Below the pieces are notes generated by a model. The model worked only from the letters and a program-made list of their open reading frames with translations, did no database searches and was not told the DNA's origin. Positions 33,578-42,967 of a stretch of 64,000 bases of DNA are shown here, one piece after another; position 1 is the first letter of the stretch; the number at the start of each line of letters is the position of its first letter. Source of the DNA: Granulicella sp. S190 (GTDB lineage Bacteria > Acidobacteriota > Terriglobia > Terriglobales > Acidobacteriaceae); assembly GCF_009766095.1 (NCBI RefSeq), contig NZ_LMUD01000047.1:113485-177484 (forward strand), written 5' to 3'. The position numbers and the translations under genes were made by a program.

Positions 33578-35278
33578 ATGTTCCCCATGAACTCTGCGAA
33601 CTACAGACGTCTCTACAACATTGCCGCGGCGGTTGTGCTGGCCAGAGTGGCCGGCATCTGGCTTCAGAACCTCTGGGCTTTCCAGCGTAAACCTCTCGCC
33701 TTCGACGACTCCTACATGTTTGCCCGATACGCGATGAACATCCGGCGCGGGCTCGGCATCTCGTGGAATCTCGACGGGGTCCATACCTACGGACAGACCT
33801 CTCCGCTCTGGGGTTTCTTCATTCTTGTTCTCAGCTATCTTCCTCTCAGCACGTGGAAGATGCTTACCCTTGGCTCTTGGATCTGCTCCCTCGCAGCGGT
33901 CGTTGCGCTGTCCTGGGCCGTCGCGGCAAATGCCCGCAGCGAGTTCCTGGCCAGCACCTGGCGTGTCCTTCCTCTGGTTGTTTTGCCGTTAGCGGACACG
34001 CTTGTCTTCTCCGGAAACCAGGCGACCGGCATGGAGACCATGCTGGCAACTCTTCTCTGCGCCGTCTTCGTCGGTCTCACGCTGTCCTGGGCGCGCGGTG
34101 TCGTAAGGCCGGAGATTGTAGCGGTCATCGGCCTCCTGCTCTTTCTGACGCGCCCCGAATCGGCTCTCGCCATCATTCTGCTCCCGTTTCTGCTCTTCTT
34201 GCTCATGCCGACGCCGGCACTTTCCAAGAGGAGTATTGCGACCCTGCTCGGCCTCTTCTTCGTCGGAGTCGTCCTCGAACTCGTCGTGTGCAATCTGTAC
34301 TTCCACACCGTCTTTCCGCTCAGCTTTTATATGAAGGGCAAGCACGCCTATGAGGGCTACCGCGAGGTATGGCATCCCGAACTGCTCATGCTGGCCTTTC
34401 TTGCCGGATGCCAGATCTACCTCGCGGCACTCATCCTGCTAGGCCGAAGGCAGGATTGGCGTCTGATCGTCTGTTGTCTTGCGCCGGCGGGTGCTGTCTT
34501 TGCTTATCTCGGCACAGTCACGCAGATCATGGGCTTCAACGCTCGCTATTACACGCCGTACTTCGCATTTTTCATCGTTCCCGCGCTGCTGCTGGTGGAT
34601 CGCTGGCTGATACCGAACGAGGCCTCGACTGAGTCGCGATGGCCGCGCCACACCCTTCTCCTCAGGTCCGGTGCGACTGCGCTTTTAATGCTCTGCTTCC
34701 TCGCGCTCTCGTCCGAGGGAGTTCAGGCTACGGTCCGCCGCTTGGAAGCAAGGCCGCGCTTCGAATATGAGCCCGCGCATCTCGACATTGCCGCAGGCAC
34801 CGCGCTCCCTGAAAAGACCTGGCAGGAGATCATGACCAATCTCACCGATCTTCTGATATCCCCCTTGCCGAAGGGAACAACGGTAGCTGCAACGGAGGTC
34901 GGGTATCTCGGAAGCAAATCGCCTCAGGCAAACATTATCGATCTCGCGGGTCTCAACGACACTGACATCGCCCTGCACGGCTTTGACATGGCGAGGCTGC
35001 TCAAGCGCAAGCCGGATATCATCTGGATGCCCAACACCAGCTACACCTATCAGCGCGGTCTCATGTTCTCCGATCCCGCCCTCTTGGCGCAGTATGACGT
35101 CTATGACGGAGCCGCAAACTATGGCCTCGCCATTCGCAAGGACTCACCCTCCCGGCCTCAAATCGATCAACAGATGCAGGCCTTCTGGAGCGCGGTCTAT
35201 CCGGGATATGAGAAGAAAGATTATCTCGTCAGGTCCGCGACCTGGTCCGGACGAAAGTTCAAAGTAGTCGGCGACTAA
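33578..35278 (+). CDS. GT-C-like membrane glycosyltransferase
   Basis: A large (566-residue) membrane protein with about ten helices in the first 400 residues and a soluble C-terminal domain. Near the start, LAFDDSYMFARYAMNIRRG followed by YGQTSPLW is the pattern of GT-C type glycosyltransferases that use polyprenyl-phosphate sugars (a DD/DE motif in the first external loop, then Y/T-xPLW). The start could also be the ATG at 33587 or a TTG at 33539. It sits in a cluster of acyltransferases, consistent with building or modifying a surface glycan. Donor and acceptor are unknown. Confidence 0.75.
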   Translation: MFPMNSANYRRLYNIAAAVVLARVAGIWLQNLWAFQRKPLAFDDSYMFARYAMNIRRGLGISWNLDGVHTYGQTSPLWGFFILVLSYLPLSTWKMLTLGSWICSLAAVVALSWAVAANARSEFLASTWRVLPLVVLPLADTLVFSGNQATGMETMLATLLCAVFVGLTLSWARGVVRPEIVAVIGLLLFLTRPESALAIILLPFLLFLLMPTPALSKRSIATLLGLFFVGVVLELVVCNLYFHTVFPLSFYMKGKHAYEGYREVWHPELLMLAFLAGCQIYLAALILLGRRQDWRLIVCCLAPAGAVFAYLGTVTQIMGFNARYYTPYFAFFIVPALLLVDRWLIPNEASTESRWPRHTLLLRSGATALLMLCFLALSSEGVQATVRRLEARPRFEYEPAHLDIAAGTALPEKTWQEIMTNLTDLLISPLPKGTTVAATEVGYLGSKSPQANIIDLAGLNDTDIALHGFDMARLLKRKPDIIWMPNTSYTYQRGLMFSDPALLAQYDVYDGAANYGLAIRKDSPSRPQIDQQMQAFWSAVYPGYEKKDYLVRSATWSGRKFKVVGD

Positions 35279-35296
35279 CGCTGCCTCGACTTCCAA

Positions 35297-36412
35297 TCAC
35301 ACGTCTAGTCCAGGCCGTTCTGCCGGTGAAAGTTCTTTCCGAACCACTAAAAGGCGTCGGCCTACGCGAATCAGCGGCATCTCGATGAGGTAATAGCTTG
35401 TGATCGCGCAGGCAAAGGTGCAGACCAGGCCTACGGTAGTAGATCTCTGCAGAAGATGAATGGCGCCCGGGTATTCAAAGGTACGAGTCAGAAACAGGGT
35501 CTGCCAGAGATAGAGACTGTAAGAGATGCGCCCGACAAACTTCAAGGGAGCCGTCTCGAGCAAGCGAGTGACAACATGTTGCGGGTGCAGAACGGTGCTC
35601 AATAGCAGCAGAGGATTGAAGATCGCCTTTGCCAGAACGATCCTTAGAAGATAGGGCGCGCTGCCTTCGTGGTCATAGAACGTAACGAACAGAACAATCA
35701 CGCACAGCACCCAAGGCGAAAGGTATCGTACAGCGGTCTTCTTTGTAGAGGCAGATCTTAGTGACATCGCGAAGATGGCGGGGATAAGCAATCCGCCGAT
35801 GCAGAATTCGGTCCGCTGCTCCCAGAAGAATGGCAGGATCTTCGCAGAGGGAACCAGGAGGAAGAAGGCGAGCCACCCCAGGGAGACTCCCGTAAGGCAC
35901 AGAAGGATCTGACGGCGGAATCGAGGAAAGAAGATGACGACGGAGGGGAGAAGGAGATAAAAATGCTCTTCCACGCTCAGAGACCAGAAGTGACCGGTAA
36001 ACCAGCTGGCTGCAGTTGCTCCAAAAAAATAATGCCAGTAGTTGCGATAGAAGAATACCGCCGCCATCCAGGACGAAAGGTCGAACGGGATGATGTGCAG
36101 CACTCCTAGAAACGCGATGACGAGAAGATAGGTCAAAGCAGCCGGGAGAATCCGGAATGCCCGTCGAATATAGAAATTCCTGAGGGAAGCGCGTCCATAT
36201 GCCCACTCTTCATCGAGCATGCGAGAACAGATAAGGAAACCGCTTATGGCAAAAAACAGCCAAACACCCTCCGCTCCATTTCGTTGCAGATGATGCTGAA
36301 CGGTCAGAGAGCCAAAGGGCCGTGCATGGTCCAGTAGGACAGCTACAACAGCAATTGCGCGCCAACCGTCCAAGCTATGGAGATAGCTTCTGCTTTGCTC
36401 ATTCGGCCGCAA
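35297..36412 (-). CDS. Acyltransferase-3 family membrane protein (third)
   Basis: A 371-residue OafA-like protein. It begins at a TTG (36410-36412) with AGGAG about 11 bases upstream; no downstream start would keep the first helix. Signature: LDGWRAIAVVAVLLDHARPFG, GVWLFFAISGFLICSRML, FYIRRAFRILPAALTY, GHFWSLSVEEHFYLLLP. SVEEHFYLL is the most typical acyltransferase-3 block. Transcribed divergently from the fourth copy, convergently with the glycosyltransferase. Confidence 0.9.
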   Translation of the reverse strand: MRPNEQSRSYLHSLDGWRAIAVVAVLLDHARPFGSLTVQHHLQRNGAEGVWLFFAISGFLICSRMLDEEWAYGRASLRNFYIRRAFRILPAALTYLLVIAFLGVLHIIPFDLSSWMAAVFFYRNYWHYFFGATAASWFTGHFWSLSVEEHFYLLLPSVVIFFPRFRRQILLCLTGVSLGWLAFFLLVPSAKILPFFWEQRTEFCIGGLLIPAIFAMSLRSASTKKTAVRYLSPWVLCVIVLFVTFYDHEGSAPYLLRIVLAKAIFNPLLLLSTVLHPQHVVTRLLETAPLKFVGRISYSLYLWQTLFLTRTFEYPGAIHLLQRSTTVGLVCTFACAITSYYLIEMPLIRVGRRLLVVRKELSPAERPGLDV

Positions 36413-36549
36413 TTAGACGTTAGCTCCTGTCGTCGTCAACTATAACAGCGCGCCCAAGTGCGAATTGCTATCCTGAGTGAAAGGCTCCAAGCCTTCAAGG
36501 GCCTGACCTTCTCGTTGATGCATGGCAGCTGGCTCTCCACAAGGATGCA

Positions 36550-37677
36550 ATGAAACTTCGCCGCATCACGTCGCACGGAAACTGGATTCCCGAGATCGAT
36601 GGCCTGCGTTTCGTCGCCATAGCCGCGACCCTGCTGGTTCACATCCTCGGAGAGACCTATACCCGCGGGGGGCAGACCTTCCCGGCACGCTACTACGAAG
36701 CCGTCATGACCTGCATCGACCACGGCGGCCGTGGCGTCCTTCTCTTCTTCGCGATCAGCGGCTTCATCCTCGCGCAGCCCTTTCTCCGTCAGCATCTGCT
36801 CCACGGCCAGCCTGTCTCCATCAAGGGCTTCTTCAAACGGCGGCTCACGCGGCTCGAGCCTCCTTACATCCTGTCGCTGCTTCTCTACGCCGTCGCGCTG
36901 GCGATCAGTCAGCATCATCCCGGCATCTTTCTGTTGCCGCTTCTCGCTCACATCGTCTACCTGCATAACTTCACGCCGTTGCCTGCCATCAACTTCGTCA
37001 CCTGGAGCCTGGAGGTCGAGGTGCAGTTCTACATCCTCGCTCCGGTCCTTGGACTTCTCTACACCCTCTCCTCTCCATGGCTTCGCCGCGGCGCGATGGT
37101 ATCGCTCATCGCCGCCAGCGCCCTCTTCCAGTACACCTCGCACGGCACCGCCTCGTGGAACCTTCCCGGTCAGTTGCAGTTCTTCCTGGTCGGCTTTCTC
37201 CTGGCCGATCTCCGCGCCACCCGCACCGAATCCACCACCAGCCGCTGGTGGGATCTCGCGAGCCTCGTTGTCTGGATCGCAATCTTCACGACTCCGACAA
37301 AATACATAGCCTTCTCGCTGCCCGCTCTTATTCTGGTGGCCTACCTTGCAACGTTCAACGGACCAGTCACCCGCCAGATCTTCCGCACCTCATGGATCGC
37401 CCTCACCGGCGGCATGTGCTACTCCTTCTACCTCATGCATATGCTGGTCATCTCGGTCGTCTCCAGATTCACGCGCCGGTTCATCACCCCCACCAGCCTG
37501 ACCCTCAGCTATCTCATCCAGGTCGTTCTGCTGGGAGCCTGCATCTACCTCTTCTGTACGGCTTACTTCGTTCTCATCGAACGTCCCTGCATGGACCCCA
37601 GCTGGCCCCGCAAACTCGCCGCAAAACTCGCCGGTCTGACTCGCCAAAATCGGGCCGCCGCCATCGAAAACCGCTAG
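36550..37677 (+). CDS. Acyltransferase-3 family membrane protein (fourth)
   Basis: A 375-residue protein with the same layout: EIDGLRFVAIAATLLVHIL, GGRGVLLFFAISGFILAQPFL, FFKRRLTRLEPPYILSLLL, FVTWSLEVEVQFYILAPVLGL. A Lys/Arg-rich C-terminus follows the last helix. AGGA precedes the ATG by 4 bases. The GC-rich coding differs slightly from the first two copies, suggesting that the cluster was assembled from more than one source. Acceptor unknown. Confidence 0.9.
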   Translation: MKLRRITSHGNWIPEIDGLRFVAIAATLLVHILGETYTRGGQTFPARYYEAVMTCIDHGGRGVLLFFAISGFILAQPFLRQHLLHGQPVSIKGFFKRRLTRLEPPYILSLLLYAVALAISQHHPGIFLLPLLAHIVYLHNFTPLPAINFVTWSLEVEVQFYILAPVLGLLYTLSSPWLRRGAMVSLIAASALFQYTSHGTASWNLPGQLQFFLVGFLLADLRATRTESTTSRWWDLASLVVWIAIFTTPTKYIAFSLPALILVAYLATFNGPVTRQIFRTSWIALTGGMCYSFYLMHMLVISVVSRFTRRFITPTSLTLSYLIQVVLLGACIYLFCTAYFVLIERPCMDPSWPRKLAAKLAGLTRQNRAAAIENR

Positions 37678-37838
37678 ATCTCATCTATTTACCGTCAGGG
37701 CGGTCGTGGGGATTCAACCTTCTTACTGCGTGGAATCTTGTCTCGCCAGATCTATCCGGCAATCTCTTCCTCCCTCAAAGTCCCATTACTTCCGGATCTT
37801 TTATCGCAGATCGCCAGATCGTTTTCGTAGGAGTATGA

Positions 37839-38471
37839 TTGCCTAAATCTTCTCAATTGAGCACCACGAAAGATTATTTGATGAAATTTGGGCGATCAGG
37901 TTCTATATCATCTCTCCTGCTTGTTGATAAGCAAGTCTCCGAACAGGCCAAAAAGCAACTCTTAGGACAGCCCGACCTACAGTCAGGTATATTCGACTCC
38001 TCAAGACTTCGAGAGACGCAGCGGGGGGCAGTTGACTCCAGTTTTGAAGCCACCACTCTGGCTCGGCTTCTGGCTTCTCTCACTCTTAGTTCTACCCTCG
38101 AAGAGGCGCTGGCGCGGTTTTATTCTTTTCTTCCAGAGCCGGAGTTGCATCTGCGCATCTCCGTCGTTCTGGCCAGGATGTACGAGATTCTGCCGGAAGA
38201 CATCGCTTCGAAACTGAGACGCATTGGGAGCCTTTCGGTCAACCTGCTGACTAGGACAGGCGCGGCCAAGCGTTCTCAGTCGGAGTCTCTTGGTCTGCTG
38301 AGCCTCCTGCTCGTCAGCGGATTGATTCTGGTGCTTGCGGTGGTCGGCGCATTTACAACCTACGGCTACGTTGCAGCTCACTTCCATCCGCTTACCGCAG
38401 GAACGACATCAAATCGAATCTTGAAGAACCTCTTCTTTATGGTCTGCACCTGTTCTGAGCACTCCAAGTGA
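37839..38471 (+). CDS. Single-pass membrane protein of unknown function
   Basis: A 210-residue protein starting at a TTG (37839-37841) with AGGAG 5 bases upstream. Residues 1-140 are mostly helical with many Leu/Ser/Arg; one membrane helix (LGLLSLLLVSGLILVLAVVGAF, about 149-170) and a short C-terminal tail follow. An ATG-ATT-GCC-TAA mini-ORF (37835-37846) overlaps the start in another frame. No family recognised. Probably belongs with neither neighbour. Confidence 0.5.
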   Translation: MPKSSQLSTTKDYLMKFGRSGSISSLLLVDKQVSEQAKKQLLGQPDLQSGIFDSSRLRETQRGAVDSSFEATTLARLLASLTLSSTLEEALARFYSFLPEPELHLRISVVLARMYEILPEDIASKLRRIGSLSVNLLTRTGAAKRSQSESLGLLSLLLVSGLILVLAVVGAFTTYGYVAAHFHPLTAGTTSNRILKNLFFMVCTCSEHSK

Positions 38472-38644
38472 CAGATCGGAGAGGCTGCCGGGTGGCGTGA
38501 AAAATCAGCGTTGATAAGGAACGTCGCATAGCGAATCGAACTCCCGATAAATCTTATCGGCTTCTCTCGCGAAGCGCCGGCCGGCGATGCCTGGCGCGCA
38601 TCTATGGGCATCGGGATATGCAAAAGCATAGTGTCACGGCAGAC

Positions 38645-38694
38645 AGCGCAAGGAAAACGAACCGGCTGACTCTCTGGTTCGTTTTCCTTGCGCT
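38645..38694. terminator. Long perfect hairpin upstream of the ABC-F gene
   Basis: Inverted repeat of 19 bp, AGCGCAAGGAAAACGAACC / GGTTCGTTTTCCTTGCGCT, with a 12-base loop, 58 bases before the ABC-F start. The GAACC/GGTTC core is followed by TTTTCCTT on both strands. This suggests a bidirectional terminator, though it could also be an attenuator for the ABC-F gene. Confidence 0.7.
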
Positions 38695-38751
38695 ATTAAC
38701 AGCCTGAACGAGCAAATTGCCGCAAAACCCAGCTAAAATGAAAGTAATACC

Positions 38752-40389
38752 ATGATCTCAGTCTCTAACGTCACTATGCGCTATGGCTCGAAGCTCCTCT
38801 TCGAGGATGTCTCCGTCACCTTTACCACGGGTCGCCGCTACGGCCTCACCGGCCCCAACGGCGCCGGCAAATCCACCTTCATGAAGTGCCTCACCGGCGA
38901 GATCGATCCCCAGAAGGGAACCGTCGTGAGGCCCAAAAAAATCGGCGTTCTTAGTCAGGACCAGTATGCCTTCGACGCCCATCGCGTCATCGACACCGTC
39001 ATCATGGGCAACAAGGCCCTCTGGGCCGCTCTTGAAGAGCGCGAGATCATCTACAACAAGCCCGAGATGACCGATGAAGACGGCTCCCGTCTCGGCGAAC
39101 TCGAAGGCGTCGTCGGCGACGAAGACGGCTACGAAGCCGAGTCCAACGCTGCCGTCCTTCTGCAGGGCCTCGACATCCCCGACGAGCTCCACGAGCGCAA
39201 GATGTCCGAGCTGCAGGGCGGCCAGAAGGTTCGTGTCCTGCTCGCCCAGGCACTCTTCGGCAACCCGCAGGCGCTGCTCCTCGACGAGCCCACCAACTAT
39301 CTCGACCTCGAGTCCATTCACTGGCTCCAGGACTTCCTCATCCGTTACAACGGCACCGTCATCACCATCTCGCACGACCGGCACTTCCTCAACAACGTCT
39401 GCACCCACATCGCCGACATCGACTACGAGACCATCATCACCTACAACGGCGGCTACGACGACATGGTCTTCCAGAAGACCAGCGTCCGCACCCGCATCGA
39501 GAGCCAGAACGAGCAGCGCGAAAAGAAGATTGCTCAACTCAACGACTTCATCGCCCGCTTCTCCGCCGGTACGCGCTCCAGCCAGGTGAACTCCCGCAAA
39601 AAGGAGGTCGAGCGCCTCGCCACCAGCGAGCTCGCCCGCTCCAACATCGCGCGCCCCTTCATCAGCTTCAAGATGGAGCGTCCCTCCGGCAAGAACGTCC
39701 TCGAGTTCGAGCAGGTCAACAAGTCCTACGTGCAGAAGGATGGCAAGACCGAGCATGTCATCAGTAACTTCACCGCAGCTGTCAACCGCGGCGACAAGGT
39801 CATCCTGATGGGCCGCAACGGGCAAGGCAAGACCACGTTGCTCAAGGCGCTCCTCGCCAATGGCCCCGGCATCGAAGAGAAGGACGTCTCCATCGACTCT
39901 GGCACCGTCAAATGGGGGCACGAGGTCTCCATCGGCTACTTCGCTCAGGACCACAAAGGCTCGATCCAGCTTGGCATGACGGCCTCCGACTGGCTGCACC
40001 AGTTCGACCCGCAGGCCACCAAGGAAGACATCCGCGGCATCCTCGGCCAGATGCTCTTCAAGGGCGAAGAGGGCCTCAAGAAGACCGACGCTCTCTCTGG
40101 AGGCGAAGCTGCCCGTCTGCTCTTCTGTAAGATCATGCTGCAGAAGCCCAACGTCCTCGTCCTCGACGAACCCACCAACCACTTGGACCTCGAGAGCATC
40201 AACGCACTCAACCAGGCGATCCAGAAGTACGAAGGCACCGTCTTCCTCGTCACCCACGACCAGGACCTGATCGAAGAGGCCGGCACCCGCATCTGGCACT
40301 TCGAGGGCGGCCCCACCGACTTCCACATCACGGACCACAAAGGCCCCTATGAGGAATATCAGCAACAGCTAGCCATCGCCGCAAAGTAG
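38752..40389 (+). CDS. ABC-F family ATPase (ribosome-associated)
   Basis: A 545-residue cytoplasmic protein with two ABC ATPase domains and no membrane segment. Walker A GPNGAGKST (residues 34-42), signature LQGGQKVR and Walker B LLLDEPTNYLDLES belong to domain 1. A charged linker (QNEQREKKIAQLNDFIARF...) includes the P-site tRNA interaction region. Domain 2 has GRNGQGKTT, LSGGEAARL and LVLDEPTNHLDLES. ABC-F proteins bind the ribosomal E site to relieve stalled translation. The linker length and order resemble the YbiT subgroup. Antibiotic resistance cannot be inferred. A long hairpin lies in its leader region. Confidence 0.92.
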   Translation: MISVSNVTMRYGSKLLFEDVSVTFTTGRRYGLTGPNGAGKSTFMKCLTGEIDPQKGTVVRPKKIGVLSQDQYAFDAHRVIDTVIMGNKALWAALEEREIIYNKPEMTDEDGSRLGELEGVVGDEDGYEAESNAAVLLQGLDIPDELHERKMSELQGGQKVRVLLAQALFGNPQALLLDEPTNYLDLESIHWLQDFLIRYNGTVITISHDRHFLNNVCTHIADIDYETIITYNGGYDDMVFQKTSVRTRIESQNEQREKKIAQLNDFIARFSAGTRSSQVNSRKKEVERLATSELARSNIARPFISFKMERPSGKNVLEFEQVNKSYVQKDGKTEHVISNFTAAVNRGDKVILMGRNGQGKTTLLKALLANGPGIEEKDVSIDSGTVKWGHEVSIGYFAQDHKGSIQLGMTASDWLHQFDPQATKEDIRGILGQMLFKGEEGLKKTDALSGGEAARLLFCKIMLQKPNVLVLDEPTNHLDLESINALNQAIQKYEGTVFLVTHDQDLIEEAGTRIWHFEGGPTDFHITDHKGPYEEYQQQLAIAAK

Positions 40390-40450
40390 TCTTGTTTCAG
40401 TCACAAATTGAAAACGCACTGCTAAAAGCACCTCCGATAGTTACAAAAAT

Positions 40451-40483
40451 GCCCGGTCCGCAATCTCTCGCGAACCGGGCTTT
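40451..40483. terminator. Bidirectional terminator between the ABC-F and heme peroxidase genes
   Basis: Arms GCCCGGT (40451-40457) and ACCGGGC (40474-40480), extended by inner CGC/GCG; A-run before and TTTCTT after. It lies between convergent genes. Confidence 0.75.
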
Positions 40484-40488
40484 CTTCA

Positions 40489-42063
40489 TCAGCCTGCCAA
40501 GGCGTGCTGAATCATCTCCCGCAGCCCGAACACGCCATTCACCGCCAGCGACGGAGTCCAAAGCGGATTCAAGCTCACGTAAGAGCTCGAATCGGCCAGC
40601 AGCAGCCCGACAAACGTCTCCGCAACAATCCGTCCGCCCACCGGCCCCAGCTTCCTTGTCGCAATCTTCTTATCGCCCTGCAGCGTCTTCACGGTAAGTT
40701 TGCTCTCAATCGTCTCCGCCAGAACATACGTCCACAATGGGCAGTTCCCGACGAAGCCCTTGCCATCGCCGACCGTCGCAACGCTCTTGGCCACAATGTC
40801 CCCCGGATCGCCGGTGAACTTCCCGATCACGATCTTGTCATCGGTCAGCGGCACCAGCCCCATGGCCCTCGCCACATCCTGTCCGCTCGGTAGCCTCATT
40901 CGCCATCCGCGCTCCAGGTTCCGCTGTGCCAGTATGCTCGGGTTCACCGCCACCGAAGGCGGCAAGACTCCCAGCGGATTCACCAGGGAAGTGTCGATCT
41001 TGTACGCCAGTTGCAGCCGGTTTTTGTTCGTAGGGTCGTTCTGGTCAGGATTAGCAACCAGCGTCCCATAGTCCAGGGGCACTAGGTCGATGTACCTTCT
41101 CCAGTCCAGAGCCCAATCCGGCGGAGGAGCCTGAAAGCCGCGCAGATCCTGCGCATTCGCACCCCGCTTGAAGATCGACTGTGGCCCCACCGTGCTGTTC
41201 ACCCGATACCCCGGCCTCACCATCGAGTGCCCGAACCGGTACGCCGCCGCAGAAAACTCCAGCGGCATAAACGCAAAGTTCTTGTAGTGAAAGAACTGCA
41301 GGTTCGCCTTACTCACCACCGATTTGTTGTCCTTGAACGGCAGCACCCCCTCCAGCACCTCCTTCGCAATGATCGTCGGCAAAAAATCATGCAGCAGAAT
41401 CCATTGGTAATGAAATCGCACCATCTGCTGCACCTGCGGAAACGTCAGCGTCGGATTATCCTTTGCGATCTTGTTATGGAATCTCTGCCAGAGCCCCTGC
41501 AGCTGCGACACGATCTTGTTCTCATCATTCCGCGGATCACCGATCAGCGCTCGCGCCGGCGTCTGCTGATTCCTTTGCAGATCATGCGCGTTCCCATTCA
41601 CCTCGGGCGCGCCCGTCATCGGATTCCCCAACACAAAGCTGCGTCCATCCGCCGTGTAGAGATAGGGTTGGTCATCAGGTCCGCGTCCGTACAAGTTATC
41701 CATGTCGAACTGCGGCGTCCTGAAGTCCACCAGCGCATCCGGATCGTTCTGCTTCTGCAGACTGCTTGCTGGGTCGAACGTCAGGTCGTGATCGATAAAC
41801 TGCCCGAAGTAGGTATACGCCGCGGGAATCCCGCTCTCCTCATTATCCGGACCATCCTTCGGATCTTGCGGATCTGCGACCGAGGTCATAGCCGTCGCAA
41901 GCGCTGCCAGGTTGCTAAGGGTCGTCGGATCGTCCGGGCCGAAGTCCGCCGGCGGCACCGCTCGAAACATCTTTCCGAACGGTCCATCAAACAGCAGGGA
42001 ACTCCGAGACAGGTTTGCGCCACGTACCCCTCCATGGGGGCGAAAGTTATTAACTGGGGGCAT
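40489..42063 (-). CDS. Animal-type heme peroxidase (peroxidase-cyclooxygenase superfamily)
   Basis: A 524-residue heme peroxidase. The distal His is in TYFGQFIDHDLT (His 92, Asp 91), the catalytic Arg is in GDPRNDEN (Arg 178), and the proximal His is in YRFGHSMVRPGY (His 279). These are the hallmarks of the mammalian-type peroxidase superfamily. No signal peptide is visible, so it is cytoplasmic or exported by an unusual route. GGAG precedes the ATG by 5 bases. Bacterial members oxidise halides or organic substrates with H2O2; the substrate here is unknown. Confidence 0.92.
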   Translation of the reverse strand: MPPVNNFRPHGGVRGANLSRSSLLFDGPFGKMFRAVPPADFGPDDPTTLSNLAALATAMTSVADPQDPKDGPDNEESGIPAAYTYFGQFIDHDLTFDPASSLQKQNDPDALVDFRTPQFDMDNLYGRGPDDQPYLYTADGRSFVLGNPMTGAPEVNGNAHDLQRNQQTPARALIGDPRNDENKIVSQLQGLWQRFHNKIAKDNPTLTFPQVQQMVRFHYQWILLHDFLPTIIAKEVLEGVLPFKDNKSVVSKANLQFFHYKNFAFMPLEFSAAAYRFGHSMVRPGYRVNSTVGPQSIFKRGANAQDLRGFQAPPPDWALDWRRYIDLVPLDYGTLVANPDQNDPTNKNRLQLAYKIDTSLVNPLGVLPPSVAVNPSILAQRNLERGWRMRLPSGQDVARAMGLVPLTDDKIVIGKFTGDPGDIVAKSVATVGDGKGFVGNCPLWTYVLAETIESKLTVKTLQGDKKIATRKLGPVGGRIVAETFVGLLLADSSSYVSLNPLWTPSLAVNGVFGLREMIQHALAG

Positions 42064-42420
42064 GGGTTCTCCTTCAAGTCATTTCTTCGAAGATTCTGCG
42101 GACTTGGTCCTCCGTCTCGCACTCAGCGGCAGAGCCGGCGCGAACAGATGCGAACCAGTACCTCACAGGGCCCAGAACACAGAAAAAGAGAAACAGTGTT
42201 CGATTGTGGGTGTTGGGGCCGATTTCCCGGTGGCCGTGCGTCTTCAGCCAATCTACGGGGCCAATCTGAGGTCGACCTGGGGTCAACCGATGGAACGACC
42301 CAAAATATCACAAACCAGGCCTCGCTGAAATCAAAACGCGCGGTCATACACAACGCAACTCGCTGCCCGCACCCTCCTGTCCGAAAAGTGGGATACTGGA
42401 CCCTGAGAGATCTTGTAACC
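42064..42420. other. Divergent intergenic region between peroxidase and DUF2237 genes
   Basis: About 350 bases. The long open frame on the plus strand from 41227 crosses it but lacks coding character; only its last part (from 42421) is a gene. No repeat or RNA seen. It should contain both divergent promoters. Confidence 0.5.
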
Positions 42421-42822
42421 ATGCCTAGCGTTGAACCCATCAAGAACCGTGGCAAGAACGTCCTCGGCCAACCCCTCGACATCTGCGGCTGCGAGCCCAT
42501 GACCGGCTTCTATCGCACCGGCTGCTGCGAGACCGGCCCCGACGATCACGGCGTCCACACCATCTGCTGCCTCGTCGACGCACCCTTCCTCGAAGCTTCC
42601 AAAGCCCTCGGAAACGATCTCAGCACCCCCATGCCCCAATACGGATTCGCTGGCCTCAAACCCGGCGACCGCTGGTGTGTCTGCGCCGCACGTTGGCTTC
42701 AGGTCCAGCAAGCCGGAGCAGGCTGCCCCATCATCCTCGAAGCCACCCATGAGAACACCCTCAAAATCGTGCCCTTCGAGCTCCTGATTCAGTACGCCGT
42801 CATCCCGAGCCAGCTCCACTAG
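42421..42822 (+). CDS. DUF2237 family protein
   Basis: A 133-residue protein. The ATG at 42421 is chosen: the conserved DUF2237 core starts there (KNVLGQPLDICGCEPMTGFYRTGCC), and the upstream open frame has no coding similarity. Conserved Cys clusters (CGCEP, GCCETG, TICCLV) and the block GLKPGDRWCVCAARW are diagnostic. Family function is unknown; the Cys residues suggest metal or redox chemistry. It stands alone between the peroxidase and the TonB receptor gene. Confidence 0.88.
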   Translation: MPSVEPIKNRGKNVLGQPLDICGCEPMTGFYRTGCCETGPDDHGVHTICCLVDAPFLEASKALGNDLSTPMPQYGFAGLKPGDRWCVCAARWLQVQQAGAGCPIILEATHENTLKIVPFELLIQYAVIPSQLH

Positions 42823-42941
42823 CTACCGCACTCCAAAGGCGCACACCCAAGAGGTCCAACCTCTCGACGCAACTTCGACAAAAAACGCTGTCCCGAGCGT
42901 CTTGTAACACCGCGTCAATCCCCCATTCATAATCGCCCTTG

Positions 42942-42967
42942 ACAGTCCAGACCCTAGGCCTGACTGT
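42942..42967 (+). promoter_or_regulatory. Inverted repeat upstream of the TonB receptor gene
   Basis: Arms ACAGTC (42942-42947) and GACTGT (42962-42967) lie just downstream of a TTGACA (42940-42945, overlapping the first arm). It is placed like a promoter with an operator, but no good -10 was found at the expected distance. Confidence 0.35.

Noticed and set aside
38758..40365. 535-codon minus-strand open frame opposite the ABC-F gene
   Set aside because: Same antisense GC3 effect; composition of a shadow, no start signal.
41227..42420. Long plus-strand open frame ahead of the DUF2237 gene
   Set aside because: It is the antisense shadow of the heme peroxidase gene (Arg/Leu/His-rich, no domain). 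Only its last part from 42421 is a gene.
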